Shown here piece after piece: positions 54,166 through 62,970 of a DNA stretch of 64,000 bases. The position numbers and the translations under genes were made by a program. A model generated the notes under the pieces. The model saw only the letters and a list, made by a program, of their open reading frames with translations. It did no database searches and was not told where the DNA came from. Origin of the DNA: JACCTH01 sp035253825 (GTDB lineage Bacteria; Actinomycetota; Acidimicrobiia; Spongiisociales; ZC4RG35); the NCBI GenBank assembly GCA_035253825.1, contig DATFBM010000029.1, positions 1 to 64,000 of the forward strand, written 5' to 3'. How positions within the stretch are numbered: the stretch's first letter is position 1; each line of letters opens with the position of its first letter.

Positions 54166-55247
54166 GCCTCGTCTTCGAAGCGAAACCGCATCCGCCTTTC
54201 GACCTCGGGAGGCAGTTCGGGGAGAGCGGAGCGGGGAATCATGAAAGTTGCCAGCTGAACCAGATCCGAAAAGACCCGGCTTTTCTCGGCCGATCGGGTG
54301 AGGAATGCAGCTCCCGCCGAGCCCCCCGTCCCAACCCGGCGACCGATCATCCGCACCGTCATCAGGGCGTGGCGGTAACGCCAGGCGGTGAATCCTTGAT
54401 CGATGTCAACTAAGAGGGTGACCAAACGGAACGGCTCCTGCAGTGCCGGTTCGTGCCGGTAGAGATTGATGAAGAGGGCGGCTTGAAAGGCCGTGAAGGA
54501 GAGCCGGCGCTCTCCGGTGGCGAGCAGTCGCTCATGGCGCTCGGGATCGAAGATCGCTTCGAAGAGGTCGAAGGTGTGGTCAAAGGATCGGAGTTGTTCC
54601 TCGCGCTCTTCGTTGGTGAGGTGAGGATTCTTCTCGATCACCATCCGGTCGTGGTCCAAGACCTTATGGACCGCCTCGCGGTACTGGTCCCAAAACACGA
54701 AATCGCCTTGCTCGAGGAAGGGAGTTCGGGCAAGCCAGCGATCGACAAGCTGGAATAGATTGGGCTGCTTCTCAGCCGCCTCCACTCTCCCTCGATCCTC
54801 TTCGCTGAAGGCCGTGGTATAAGGCGCACCAGCGAGTCGGACCCGGTCCTGGGGTCGAACCCCGAGGCGGTTCTCGATCAATCGGAACTGGGCGCTTTGA
54901 AAGCCCGATGCGGGGATCAGATAGTCGCGGAACTCCAGGAAGTCGAGCGGGGTCATCGTTTCCAGCACGTCGATTTGAGCGATGAGCAACTTTTGAATTT
55001 CGGTGATGCGATCGAGATGGCCGACGATTCGCAGCATCTCGCTCTCGTCGATGGTTGGTTGCGAGAACAAGTTGGAGATCTCGTCGAGCTCCCAGAGGAT
55101 CTGCTTGAACCAGAGCTCGTAGGCCTGGTGAACGATGATGAAGAGCATCTCGTCGTGGACGACTTCGCCCTGCTTGGCCGACTCCAGGCCTTGGGAAGAA
55201 AGGAGGCGGTCGAGCTGGAGGTAGTCGGCGTAATAGAGGGGCTCCAC
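54162..55247 (-). CDS. kynA: Tryptophan 2,3-dioxygenase
   Basis: Heme-dependent dioxygenase (361 aa) that opens the indole ring of L-tryptophan to N-formylkynurenine. HQAYELWFKQIL, SGFQSAQFR and the heme ligand His293 in WRYRHALMTVRMIG are conserved. GTG 55247 with TGGAGG upstream is preferred; the frame continues upstream for 18 codons into repeat R6, but those residues are unlike the family. It is the first gene of an operon with the kynureninase-like enzyme. No formamidase is adjacent. Confidence 0.93.
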   Translation of the reverse strand: MEPLYYADYLQLDRLLSSQGLESAKQGEVVHDEMLFIIVHQAYELWFKQILWELDEISNLFSQPTIDESEMLRIVGHLDRITEIQKLLIAQIDVLETMTPLDFLEFRDYLIPASGFQSAQFRLIENRLGVRPQDRVRLAGAPYTTAFSEEDRGRVEAAEKQPNLFQLVDRWLARTPFLEQGDFVFWDQYREAVHKVLDHDRMVIEKNPHLTNEEREEQLRSFDHTFDLFEAIFDPERHERLLATGERRLSFTAFQAALFINLYRHEPALQEPFRLVTLLVDIDQGFTAWRYRHALMTVRMIGRRVGTGGSAGAAFLTRSAEKSRVFSDLVQLATFMIPRSALPELPPEVERRMRFRFEDEA

Positions 55248-55256
55248 AGGCCTCCA

Positions 55257-55304
55257 TTCTTGCGTAAATCCCGTCACGTAAACGTGACGGGATTTACGCA
55301 AGAA
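55257..55304. repeat. Palindromic repeat copy R6 (left flank of nuclease gene)
   Basis: A perfect 48-bp palindrome: 22-bp arms TTCTTGCGTAAATCCCGTCA(CG) and loop TAAA. It lies between the tryptophan dioxygenase start and the DUF559-like gene, which begins 8 bp later. It is the exact reverse complement of R7. Confidence 0.97.
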
Positions 55305-55311
55305 CGAAGGG

Positions 55312-56259
55312 GTGGAAGCCGGACCTGCTTCGCGCTATTACCGAAGAGTGGTCAGACGCGCAGATGGTCTCCTCGTCGAGATCGGCAAGGGCCGCTTCGG
55401 TGTGGCCACCTGGTCAGAGGCACACCACTGCGGACCCAGCTACCGGCAAATTCATCGCCGGATTTCGCTGGGGGTCATTCATGAACCGGCCCCGGGTGCC
55501 TTGGTGATCGGGGCTGCGCCCAAGACGTGGGAACAGGAGGTTGCGGTAGCTGTCCTCTCCTCGGGAGCAGGGGCCGCTGCCTCTCATATGACGGCTGCCG
55601 CCCTTTGGGGGATGCTCAATACGTCGGGCGGGCGGGTCGATGTCGTGGTTCGAAGGTGGGACCGCAACCATCGCGATTTCACCGTTCACGAATCGTTGGA
55701 TCTGATTGCAGATGACATCACGGTCCATCGTGGAATTCCCATAACTGTTCCCGCTCGCACGGTGGTCGATGTTGGAGCCGTTTTTCGCGCGGCCGTACCG
55801 GAGATCTATCACCGGGGCCATCGAATGGGTCTGGTCGATGCCGACAGTTTGGGCGCGATAGTGCGGCGCGTAGCGAGGAAGGGCCGTCGCGGAGTCGGAC
55901 CGGCCAAGTCCCTATTGCGCAGCCTTCCCTTCTCCCCCGACCAGACCGAGAGTTGGGCCGAGGACCTCTACCTGAGGATCTCGCGGGCCTACGGGCTCCC
56001 TGAACCGGTCCAACAGCTGGAAATTCGCACCGAGGACGGGTGGTTCGTTTGTCGATCCGACTTCGCCTACATCCCACAACGGCTGGCGATCTTCGTTGAT
56101 GGAGTCGAATATCACGGCCACCAAAGGGCGTTCCAGGTGGACCGAATGCAAGGAAACCAACTGAGTCAGATCGGCTGGAGGTACCTGCGCTTTACCTATT
56201 GGGACCTTGTCAACCGTCCGACGTACGTCGCCCAACAGGTCGCATCCTTTCTTGCGTAA
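55312..56259 (+). CDS. Vsr/DUF559-like endonuclease-fold protein between palindromes
   Basis: A 315-aa protein. The N-terminal ~180 residues (RADGLLVEIGKGRFGVATWS, ASHMTAAALWGML, DDITVHRGIPITVPARTVVDVG) look like the AbiEi-like antitoxin/DNA-binding region common in actinobacterial DUF559 proteins. The C-terminal ~100 residues form a Vsr/DUF559-type nuclease core: TESWAEDLYL, Asp250 in RSDFAY, IFVDGVEYHGH (His268) and QIGWRYLRFTYWDL. GTG 55312 follows AAGGG. The last codons and the stop (TTT CTT GCG TAA) lie in repeat R7. Function unknown. It may act on the palindromes, as a mobility or mismatch-repair-like nuclease. Confidence 0.75.
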   Translation: MEAGPASRYYRRVVRRADGLLVEIGKGRFGVATWSEAHHCGPSYRQIHRRISLGVIHEPAPGALVIGAAPKTWEQEVAVAVLSSGAGAAASHMTAAALWGMLNTSGGRVDVVVRRWDRNHRDFTVHESLDLIADDITVHRGIPITVPARTVVDVGAVFRAAVPEIYHRGHRMGLVDADSLGAIVRRVARKGRRGVGPAKSLLRSLPFSPDQTESWAEDLYLRISRAYGLPEPVQQLEIRTEDGWFVCRSDFAYIPQRLAIFVDGVEYHGHQRAFQVDRMQGNQLSQIGWRYLRFTYWDLVNRPTYVAQQVASFLA

Positions 56260-56296
56260 ATCCCGTCACGTTTACGTGACGGGATTTACGCAAGAA
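56249..56296. repeat. Palindromic repeat copy R7 (right flank of nuclease gene)
   Basis: A perfect 48-bp palindrome with 22-bp arms and loop TTTA, the reverse complement of R6. Its left arm encodes the last three residues (FLA) and the stop codon of the nuclease gene. Confidence 0.97.
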
Positions 56297-56323
56297 GGGA
56301 GATGAAAAGGGTTACAGGGGCGC

Positions 56324-57805
56324 TTAAGCGCGGAGCTTGAAGCGCTGGATCTTGCCCGTGGTCGTGCGCGGGAAGTCATCGACGAACTCGACCAGATGGG
56401 GATACTGATAGCGCAGCAGTGCGGCCTTGCACCATTCCTGGAGCTCGCTGGCGAGTGCCTGATCACCGCTTTGACCGTCGACCAAGATCACCGAAGCCTT
56501 GATGCGTGAGGCGTTGTCGATCAGCACCGAGACAACGGCCGCTTCCCTCACCGCCGGGTGCTCGATCAAGCGGTTCTCGATCTCGATCGGGCTCACCCAG
56601 AGGCCCCCAATCTTCATCATGTCGTCGACTCGGCCCTCGTAGACGTAGTTGCCGGAAGGGTTGCGGTGGTAACGATCGCCAGAGGCGAACCAACCTTCAA
56701 CCAGCTTTTGGCGGGTCCGCTCTGACTGGTGCCAGTAACCAGCAAAAGCGCTGGGGCCGCGAACCCACATCTCTCCCGGCTCGCCGTCGGCGACGGGTTT
56801 CCCTTCCTCGTCTCGAAGCAGCAAGTCGTATCCGTCGAGCGGCGAGCCCGACGAACCCGGTTCCACCGAGCCCGCCCGGTTCGAGCAATAGATATGCAGC
56901 ATCTCGGTCGATCCGAGCCCGTCGAGGATCTCGATCCCGGTCTTCTCCAAGAAGCGATGCCAGATCTCGGGCGGCAGAGGCTCTGCAGCCGACACTCCCA
57001 ACCGCACCGACGACCAGTCGGTGTCTCCGAATTGGGGGTGGGCAAGCATGGCGTTGTAGAGGGCTGGCACCGAGAAGAAGACGTCGGGTCGGTGGGTGTT
57101 GAGGCGCTCGAAGAGACGATCGGGACTGGGCCGACCCGTGAGATACACCGACGTGGCCCCGACCGAGAGAGGGAAAGTGAGATTGTTCCCCAGTCCGTAG
57201 GCGTGATAGAGCTTGGTGCTGGAAAAGACGGTCTCACTGGCTTTGAGTCCCAGCACTGGTTGGGCGTAGAGAGACCACGTGGCTTCCATGTCGCCGTGCC
57301 GGTGAATAACCCCTTTCGGGGCTCCGGTCGATCCCGAGCTATACAGCCAGAAGGCGGCATCGTCGAGGTGGACCGGGACCGGCTCGATCTCCTCCGCCTC
57401 ACCTTGCCAAAGATCAGCACCAATTCTCCGCACGTGCCGACGCATCTCCAGCTCCGATGAGACCTTGTCAATAAAGACGTCGTCGACAACTGCAGCCACG
57501 GCGTACGAATCATCGAGGAAGTAGCCGAAGTCCTCCGGACGGGCCTGGAAATTGACCGGAATCGGCACCGCCCCGATCCGCATCGCTCCGAGAAAGAAAG
57601 CGGGAAAGGCCGGGGTGTCGTCGAGGATCAACAAGACCCGTTCTTCTCGGCGCACCCCGAGCTCTGCGAGTCCGGCAGCCGCCCGGCAAACGGCTCGATG
57701 AAGGTCTCCGAAAGTCAAACGCTTGTTGTCGTTGGTGATGATCGCGATGCTGTCGCCTCGACCGGCTTCGAGATTCGCATCGACGATCGCGCTCGCGTTT
57801 TTCAT
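56324..57805 (-). CDS. Benzoate-CoA ligase family acyl-CoA synthetase (anthranilate-CoA ligase candidate)
   Basis: ATP-dependent acid-CoA ligase (493 aa) of the benzoate/2-aminobenzoate-CoA ligase group. It has P-loop LYSSGSTGAPKG, HRHGDM, SSTKLYHAYGLGNNLTFPLSVGAT (benzoate-CoA ligase hallmark), GLGSTEMLHIY, SGDRY and the C-terminal PRTTTGKIQRFKL with the catalytic Lys. In this context it could activate anthranilate made by the kynureninase-like enzyme. ATG 57805 is chosen; the frame upstream overlaps the divergent hydrolase gene. Confidence 0.87.
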   Translation of the reverse strand: MKNASAIVDANLEAGRGDSIAIITNDNKRLTFGDLHRAVCRAAAGLAELGVRREERVLLILDDTPAFPAFFLGAMRIGAVPIPVNFQARPEDFGYFLDDSYAVAAVVDDVFIDKVSSELEMRRHVRRIGADLWQGEAEEIEPVPVHLDDAAFWLYSSGSTGAPKGVIHRHGDMEATWSLYAQPVLGLKASETVFSSTKLYHAYGLGNNLTFPLSVGATSVYLTGRPSPDRLFERLNTHRPDVFFSVPALYNAMLAHPQFGDTDWSSVRLGVSAAEPLPPEIWHRFLEKTGIEILDGLGSTEMLHIYCSNRAGSVEPGSSGSPLDGYDLLLRDEEGKPVADGEPGEMWVRGPSAFAGYWHQSERTRQKLVEGWFASGDRYHRNPSGNYVYEGRVDDMMKIGGLWVSPIEIENRLIEHPAVREAAVVSVLIDNASRIKASVILVDGQSGDQALASELQEWCKAALLRYQYPHLVEFVDDFPRTTTGKIQRFKLRA

Positions 57806-57843
57806 CCCCGAGGCACTGTAATGACTGGGTTTAGGCTGGCCCG

Positions 57844-58617
57844 ATGGCAGCTCGGACCGAGGCGCGGGCGACGATCGCCGGCCGCAGCCTCGAGTATCGC
57901 TGGGTGGGCCCGGACAGTTCGCGAGCCCCGTTGGTCTTCCTTCACGAAGGCCTCGGCAGTATCGAACTCTGGCGAGACTTTCCCGAGAGGCTGTGCGCCG
58001 CCGCCGGGCGGCGAGGACTGGCCTATTCACGTCTTGGCAACGGCTGGTCGGAGGCGCCCGCTGGCACTCGCCGACCGGACTACATGCACGACGAGGCGCG
58101 AATAGTGCTGCCGGCGCTGCTCGAGACCCTGGTGGATCGGACGCCGATCCTGGTCGGCCACTCCGACGGCGCTTCCATCGCCTTGATCTTCGCCGGGTCA
58201 GGACACGCAGTGGAAGGCATGGTCTTGATCGCTCCCCACGTTTTTGTCGAGGATCGATCGCTCGACGCCATCAATGCCATTCTCGAGGAGTTCCGTTCCA
58301 CCGATCTGGCCACCCGCATGGCCAAGTACCACCACGATCCCGGGGCGACTTTCCGGGGCTGGAACGACATCTGGCTCCATCCTTCCTTTCGGAGCTGGAA
58401 CATCGAGGAGTTTCTTCCTCGCATCGAGTGCCCGGTACTGCTCATCCAGGGAGAAAACGACGAGTTCGGAACGACAGCGCAGCTCCATTCGATCGAATCT
58501 CAGGTGAGCGGCCCAACCAAGCGGCTCCTGATCAAAGTGGCCGGACATTCGCCTCACCTCGCCTTCCCGGTCCCGGTGACCGAGGCCGCGGCAGCGTTCC
58601 TGGCCGAGCTGCCATGA
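57844..58617 (+). CDS. Alpha/beta hydrolase
   Basis: Alpha/beta-fold hydrolase (257 aa). The nucleophile is Ser107 in VGHSDGAS; the acid is in GENDEFG and the His in GHSPHLAF. It resembles hydrolases found next to benzoate-CoA ligase genes. It could be a formylkynurenine formamidase or a CoA-thioester/lactone hydrolase. Its stop overlaps the thioesterase start (ATGA). Confidence 0.82.
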   Translation: MAARTEARATIAGRSLEYRWVGPDSSRAPLVFLHEGLGSIELWRDFPERLCAAAGRRGLAYSRLGNGWSEAPAGTRRPDYMHDEARIVLPALLETLVDRTPILVGHSDGASIALIFAGSGHAVEGMVLIAPHVFVEDRSLDAINAILEEFRSTDLATRMAKYHHDPGATFRGWNDIWLHPSFRSWNIEEFLPRIECPVLLIQGENDEFGTTAQLHSIESQVSGPTKRLLIKVAGHSPHLAFPVPVTEAAAAFLAELP

Positions 58618-59021
58618 CCGCACCCTCTCAGACCATCGAGCGGCGGGTGCAATGGATGGACACTGATGCAGCCGGCATCTGGCATCACTCGACCCTGGTG
58701 CGTTGGGCCGAGGAAGCAGAAGCCGAACTGCATCGCCAAGCGGGGATCATTGAAGAGACCTTCGGTGCAACTCCCCGGGTCCATGTCGAGTTCGACTATT
58801 TCTTGCCACTCCGTTTCGACGAGCTCGTTCGGCTCACCCTCAGCGTGACCGACCTGGGGCGGAGCTCGATCACCTATGAGTTCGATCTGGTTCGCGGGAA
58901 CGAGCGGGTTGCGTTCGGCAAGATGATCGCGGTCTTCATCGATCGGGAGACGGGCACCAAGCGACCGTGGCCCGAGCCGATTCGTGCCGCCCTGAGCGGA
59001 AGCGCAGACAGGCGCAGTTAG
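58614..59021 (+). CDS. Hotdog-fold thioesterase, 4-hydroxybenzoyl-CoA thioesterase type
   Basis: A 135-aa hotdog thioesterase. VQWMDTDAAGIWHHSTLVRWAEEAE contains the catalytic Asp (DxDxxG type) of the 4-hydroxybenzoyl-CoA/YbgC family. It probably hydrolyses an aryl- or acyl-CoA, releasing CoA from dead-end esters. It is cotranscribed with the hydrolase. Confidence 0.87.
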   Translation: MTAPSQTIERRVQWMDTDAAGIWHHSTLVRWAEEAEAELHRQAGIIEETFGATPRVHVEFDYFLPLRFDELVRLTLSVTDLGRSSITYEFDLVRGNERVAFGKMIAVFIDRETGTKRPWPEPIRAALSGSADRRS

Positions 59022-59031
59022 ATTCGGAGAC

Positions 59032-59577
59032 ATGACAGCCCGTTCCCCGGACCCGGTTTGGGAAGCCCGGGCTTATCAGGAGCTCCTGCTCTCTCTGCTC
59101 GGCACGGATGACCCAGCTGCGGTACAAGCACAGACTTTCGAGCACATCGAGGCCTTGATCGCCGACGCCGCCGAACACCTCCACACCACCCCGGCGCCGG
59201 GGGAATGGTCGGTGTGGGGCTGTCTCGCCCATCTGGTCGATGCCGAAATGGCGGCTAGCGGTCGTTACCGGTGGATTCTCACCGCCGATCGGCCCAACCT
59301 CCCCGGCTACGACCAGGACCTCTGGGTGGAGAAGACACATTCCCCCGACGAGTCGATCGACCAGCTCCTCGCTATCTGGCAACCCCTCCGGCAAGCCAAT
59401 CTCAGATTATGGAACGCCGCCAGCCTGGCGGAGCGGGAGAGGGTGGGATTGCACCAAGAACGAGGTCCGGAGAGCTACGACCTGACTTTTCGGATGATCG
59501 CCGGCCATGATCGATTTCACCTGGATCAGATGCGGAACACGATCGCCGCCGTACGGCGGGGGCTGGCGCCCGAGTAG
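59032..59577 (+). CDS. DinB family protein
   Basis: A 181-aa four-helix-bundle protein of the DinB/YfiT superfamily. CLAHLVDAEMAASGRY and AGHDRFHLDQM supply the three metal-binding histidines. Members act as thiol- (bacillithiol/mycothiol-) dependent transferases or have no known role. It lies 10 bp after the thioesterase gene. Confidence 0.82.
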   Translation: MTARSPDPVWEARAYQELLLSLLGTDDPAAVQAQTFEHIEALIADAAEHLHTTPAPGEWSVWGCLAHLVDAEMAASGRYRWILTADRPNLPGYDQDLWVEKTHSPDESIDQLLAIWQPLRQANLRLWNAASLAERERVGLHQERGPESYDLTFRMIAGHDRFHLDQMRNTIAAVRRGLAPE

Positions 59578-59614
59578 GCAATGCACCAAGACCGACTTAT
59601 CGGTTGAAATTGGT

Positions 59615-60079
59615 CTAGGTCAGCGGCGGAGCGTCCCCGTCCTCGACTACCCGTTTCAAGCCTTCGAGCATGGTCTTCCAGTTTTTCTCGTACTCCGCTC
59701 GAGCGTTTCTGTCGGCATCGGTGACCTCGCCGCTCTGATTCGACTGGGTCAGGCGTACCGATGTGCCGCCGTCAGCCTCGTCGAGAAAAACCTCGATGAC
59801 GTGATAGTTGTCCGGTTCGTCGGAGGTGTCGCTGAGCGGGCTCCAGTGCGAATAGCTCAATTTCCTCTCGGGCTCGACGGCCAATATCTCGCCTTTGTCC
59901 GAATAGGCCTGGCCCTGCCATTCTCCCGACCAGGTGATGGGGCTACCGACCTTCCAGTCGGTCTCCACGGTGGATCCCAGGTAGTAGCTCGCGACCTTTT
60001 TCGGATCGGTCAGGGCATCCCAGACGCGGTCGGGGGATTCCTCGATGAAAACAGCTACGTCGGCGGTGGTCTCTCGCAT
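59615..60079 (-). CDS. SRPBCC/AHSA1-like domain protein
   Basis: A 154-aa START-like (SRPBCC) protein: VAVFIEESPDRVWDALTDPKKVASYYLGS and a C-terminal helix NWKTMLEGLKRVVED are typical of the AHSA1/ATPase-activator group. The ligand is unknown. It converges on DinB across a 37-bp gap holding a weak ACCGA-CTTA-TCGGT hairpin. Confidence 0.83.
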   Translation of the reverse strand: MRETTADVAVFIEESPDRVWDALTDPKKVASYYLGSTVETDWKVGSPITWSGEWQGQAYSDKGEILAVEPERKLSYSHWSPLSDTSDEPDNYHVIEVFLDEADGGTSVRLTQSNQSGEVTDADRNARAEYEKNWKTMLEGLKRVVEDGDAPPLT

Positions 60080-60162
60080 TCTGTGCTCCCTTCTTCGAGC
60101 AGCAAACCTTGAAGACGATTACCCGCGGCCTTTCGAAATCAACCGCCAGCTTTGGGCGCCGC

Positions 60163-60561
60163 CTATCGACTTGCTGGGGTCGGCGAGGCAAGGACGATCT
60201 CCACCATGGGGGCTTCCGCCACCAACGATTCGAGGCCTGATTGGGTGCTGTACCAACGCGTTTCGCTCGATTCAAAGAAGCGCTGGCGATAGGCGAGGTC
60301 GAGGACCTCGCGGGCGGTTCCCCTCAGCTCACCCATGCGGGTGTGGACGATGACCGCTGGATCAGCCCGGATGTTGGCCAGCCAGTCTCGACGACCCGGA
60401 GTGCCGGTGATGATGAATCGATCTTCAAATCGAAACCACCAGATCTCGACCGTTCTGGGCTTCCCGCTTTGGCGGCCGATCGTCGTGAGGTTGACAGTTC
60501 GCTGCGTGGCCAATCGTGTGTGGTCGATCGAGGCAGCGTAGAGAATCGGGCCCTCACTCAA
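60163..60561 (-). CDS. F420-dependent (Ddn/DUF385-type) oxidoreductase-like protein
   Basis: A 132-aa split-barrel flavin/F420-binding protein. VNLTTIGRQSGKPRTVEIWWFRFEDRFII and RDWLANIRADPAVIVH are the Ddn/DUF385 pattern. It may reduce quinones or nitro compounds with F420H2. The start is GTG or ATG at 60561. It is divergent from the acyl-CoA synthetase gene. Confidence 0.78.
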   Translation of the reverse strand: MSEGPILYAASIDHTRLATQRTVNLTTIGRQSGKPRTVEIWWFRFEDRFIITGTPGRRDWLANIRADPAVIVHTRMGELRGTAREVLDLAYRQRFFESSETRWYSTQSGLESLVAEAPMVEIVLASPTPASR

Positions 60562-60601
60562 TCAAGTGTCAATAACGTCCCTGACACCTAGGCTCCGACT
60601 C

Positions 60602-62086
60602 ATGCCGTCGGCTGCCAAGAACGTCGCCGACTTTTTCCTCTTCTCCCGGCCTCGTGATCTGCGGGCCATCATCACTGATCGGGCCACCTGGAGCTACGGG
60701 CAGGTGGCCGACCTCAGCTTCTCGTATATGAACCGACTCCGCCACGCAGGGCTACAACCCGGCCACCGGGTGCCCATGGTGTTGGGAGACGGCCCCGATT
60801 ACGCCGCAGTGCTGTTTGCCATCGTCGCCCTCGGAGGAGTGGCGGTGATGATCAATCCCGAGCTTCGCACCGACCACCTCGCCACCATCCTCGAACACGC
60901 TGAGGCACCGTTGGCAATGATTCGCGATCGAATGATCCCAACGGTGAAAGGGGCGGTCCCCGCCAGCACCACCATCGTCGAAATCGCCGAGACACTGTCG
61001 CCGCCGGACGCGCAATCGGCTGTCCCTGCAACGGCGGTATCGGACAGGCACCCCGCCCTCTGGCTCTTTTCGGGAGGCACCACCGGTGCTCCCAAGATCG
61101 TGGTTCAGACCCATGGCTCGTTCATCAACACCACCAAGAGATACGCACACGAAACCCTCGGGTATCAAGCGGACGACGTCACCATCGCCGTGCCCCGGCT
61201 CTTCTTCGGGTACGCCACCGGGTCGGCGTTGTTCTTTCCGTTCTCGGTAGGGGCCGCCACCGTTCTCTTCGACGAACCGCCGACGCCCCCTGCACTGTTG
61301 AAGAGGATCCGGCGGCACCGTCCAACGATCCTGGTCACGACCCCCTCGGCGATCAACGCTCTCCTCCAGGACGAGGGAGCGTCAGCCTCGGATCTGGCCA
61401 GCGTGCGGTTCGCCACCTCGGCGGGAGAAGCTCTACCGGAAACGCTCTATCACCGCTGGAAAGAGCGATTCGGTGTGGAGCTCCTCGATGGCCTGGGCAC
61501 CGCCGAGATGTGGCACATCTTCATCACCAACACCCTCGGAGACGTGCGCCCAGGCACGGTGGGTCGGCCGGTTCCGGGCTTCGAGGTGGAATGCCGGGAC
61601 GAGGAAGGCATAAGACTTGAGCCCAACGAGGTGGGGCTGCTCTGGGTACGTGGGGATTCGGAGGCCCTCGGCTACTTCGCTCAGCCCGAACTGACCGCCC
61701 AGGTCTTCCGAGACGGCTGGGTCGTCACCGGCGACTTGATCTCGATCGACGCCGAGGGCTACGTGACCCATCGCGGTCGGGCAGATGATGCCCTGAAGGT
61801 GAAAGGCAAGTGGCTACGGCCCCAGGAGGTCGAGTCGTGCCTGCTCGAGCACACAGCGGTTCGTGAGGCGGCGGTTGTGGGGGTTCCGGACGAGGCGGGC
61901 CTCGTGAAGCCGGTCGCTTTCGTGGTGCGCTCAGCTGCGGTAGATGAATCGGAGCTGAAACAGCATGTCCTCGATCGACTGGAGCCCTATAAGCATCCTC
62001 GTCAGATCGTGTTTCTCGATGAATTCCCGGTCACCCATCTCGGCAAGGTCGACCGCCGCGCTCTCCGCCGACACCTGGAGCGTTGA
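60602..62086 (+). CDS. Benzoate-CoA ligase-like acyl-CoA synthetase (second)
   Basis: A 494-aa AMP-forming acid-CoA ligase of the same branch as the gene at 56324: LFSGGTTGAPKIVVQTH, RLFFGYATGSALFFPFSVGA, GLGTAEMWHIF, TGDL and the ending VTHLGKVDRRALRRHL with the catalytic Lys. It is less like benzoate-CoA ligase than the first copy, so a different aryl or aliphatic acid is possible. ATG 60602 is preferred; GTG 60566 would leave only 4 bp to the divergent gene. It is coupled to the LLM gene (TGATG). Confidence 0.85.
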   Translation: MPSAAKNVADFFLFSRPRDLRAIITDRATWSYGQVADLSFSYMNRLRHAGLQPGHRVPMVLGDGPDYAAVLFAIVALGGVAVMINPELRTDHLATILEHAEAPLAMIRDRMIPTVKGAVPASTTIVEIAETLSPPDAQSAVPATAVSDRHPALWLFSGGTTGAPKIVVQTHGSFINTTKRYAHETLGYQADDVTIAVPRLFFGYATGSALFFPFSVGAATVLFDEPPTPPALLKRIRRHRPTILVTTPSAINALLQDEGASASDLASVRFATSAGEALPETLYHRWKERFGVELLDGLGTAEMWHIFITNTLGDVRPGTVGRPVPGFEVECRDEEGIRLEPNEVGLLWVRGDSEALGYFAQPELTAQVFRDGWVVTGDLISIDAEGYVTHRGRADDALKVKGKWLRPQEVESCLLEHTAVREAAVVGVPDEAGLVKPVAFVVRSAAVDESELKQHVLDRLEPYKHPRQIVFLDEFPVTHLGKVDRRALRRHLER

Positions 62087-62970
62087 TGAGATTCGGCATC
62101 CAACTGCCTGAAACCGAGTACGAGGCGAGATGGGCAGAACTCAGGGACATGGCTCGTATGGCGGAAGAGAGCGGACTCGACTCGCTCTGGGTGGGCGATC
62201 ACCTGCTTTACGAGCAGGACGGTGAGCGCAGCGGACCGTGGGAGGCATGGGCTCTTCTGGCGGGACTCGCCGCGGTCACCACACGCATTTCACTAGGACC
62301 GTTGGTGGCGGCGCTTCCGTTTCACAACCCGGCAGTCCTGGCCAAGTCGGCCGCCACCATCGACGAGATCTCGGGGGGGCGTCTCGCCTTCGGAGTCGGG
62401 GCCGGTTGGAACGAGGTTGAGTTCGCGGCTTTTGGCCTTCCCTACCAGCGAAGAGTCGCTCGTTTCGCCGAGGCTTTCGTAATCGTTCGTCGGCTGTTGG
62501 CCGGAGACCGAGTCGACTTCGCTGGCGAGTTCTACCAATTAGACGGCGCTGAGTTGCTTCCGCGGCCGCCCCGACCAGGATCCATGCCATTCATGATCGG
62601 CTCCAACCGGCCACGAATGCTCGGCATCGCCCTTCCTCACGTCGATTGGTGGAACTCCTGGTACTCGGGCTTTGACAACGATCCGGAACGTGTGGGAGAT
62701 CTCGTCTCCAGGATCGACGGTGCCTGTGAGGATGCAGGCCGTGATCCCTCCACTCTCCAGAAATCAGTAGCCGTCTATATCCGCCTTGGAGAAAGTCCCC
62801 CTTCCCGACGAACGGGCGGGACACCGTGGTGGGGATCGATCGATTCCCACCTCCAGCGCCTACGGGTGATCGAGGCGGCTGGGATCGACGAGGTGATCGG
62901 CATCCTCGACCCCATCACTGCCTCCTCGATAGAGAATTTCGGCGAAATCGTGGCTCGCTTCCGGGCCTAG
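62086..62970 (+). CDS. LLM-class F420-dependent oxidoreductase
   Basis: Luciferase-like/F420 oxidoreductase (294 aa). MARMAEESGLDSLWVGDHLLY, GGRLAFGVGAGWNEVEF and PFMIGSNRPRML are characteristic of the MSMEG-type TIGR03560-like branch. The substrate is unknown. It starts inside the stop of the acyl-CoA synthetase gene (TGATG), so the pair probably acts on the same acid. The 212 bp after it (62971-63182) show no gene. Confidence 0.85.
   Translation: MRFGIQLPETEYEARWAELRDMARMAEESGLDSLWVGDHLLYEQDGERSGPWEAWALLAGLAAVTTRISLGPLVAALPFHNPAVLAKSAATIDEISGGRLAFGVGAGWNEVEFAAFGLPYQRRVARFAEAFVIVRRLLAGDRVDFAGEFYQLDGAELLPRPPRPGSMPFMIGSNRPRMLGIALPHVDWWNSWYSGFDNDPERVGDLVSRIDGACEDAGRDPSTLQKSVAVYIRLGESPPSRRTGGTPWWGSIDSHLQRLRVIEAAGIDEVIGILDPITASSIENFGEIVARFRA

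Larger units (their letters stand above)
55257..56296. mobile_element. Putative nuclease-palindrome cassette (R6 - DUF559/Vsr-like gene - R7)
   Basis: A 1040-bp unit in which a single gene is bracketed by two identical palindromes in opposite orientation. The gene starts 8 bp after R6 and stops inside R7. Five more diverged copies of the palindrome lie elsewhere in the window. There is no transposase and no clear target-site duplication, so mobility is inferred from the structure only. Confidence 0.5.

Noticed and set aside
55248..55301. N-terminal extension of tryptophan 2,3-dioxygenase through repeat R6
   Set aside because: The extra 18 residues come from the repeat and are unlike the family; GTG 55247 has a good ribosome-binding site.
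55240..56310. Target-site duplication around the cassette
   Set aside because: The bases before R6 and after R7 do not match over a useful length.
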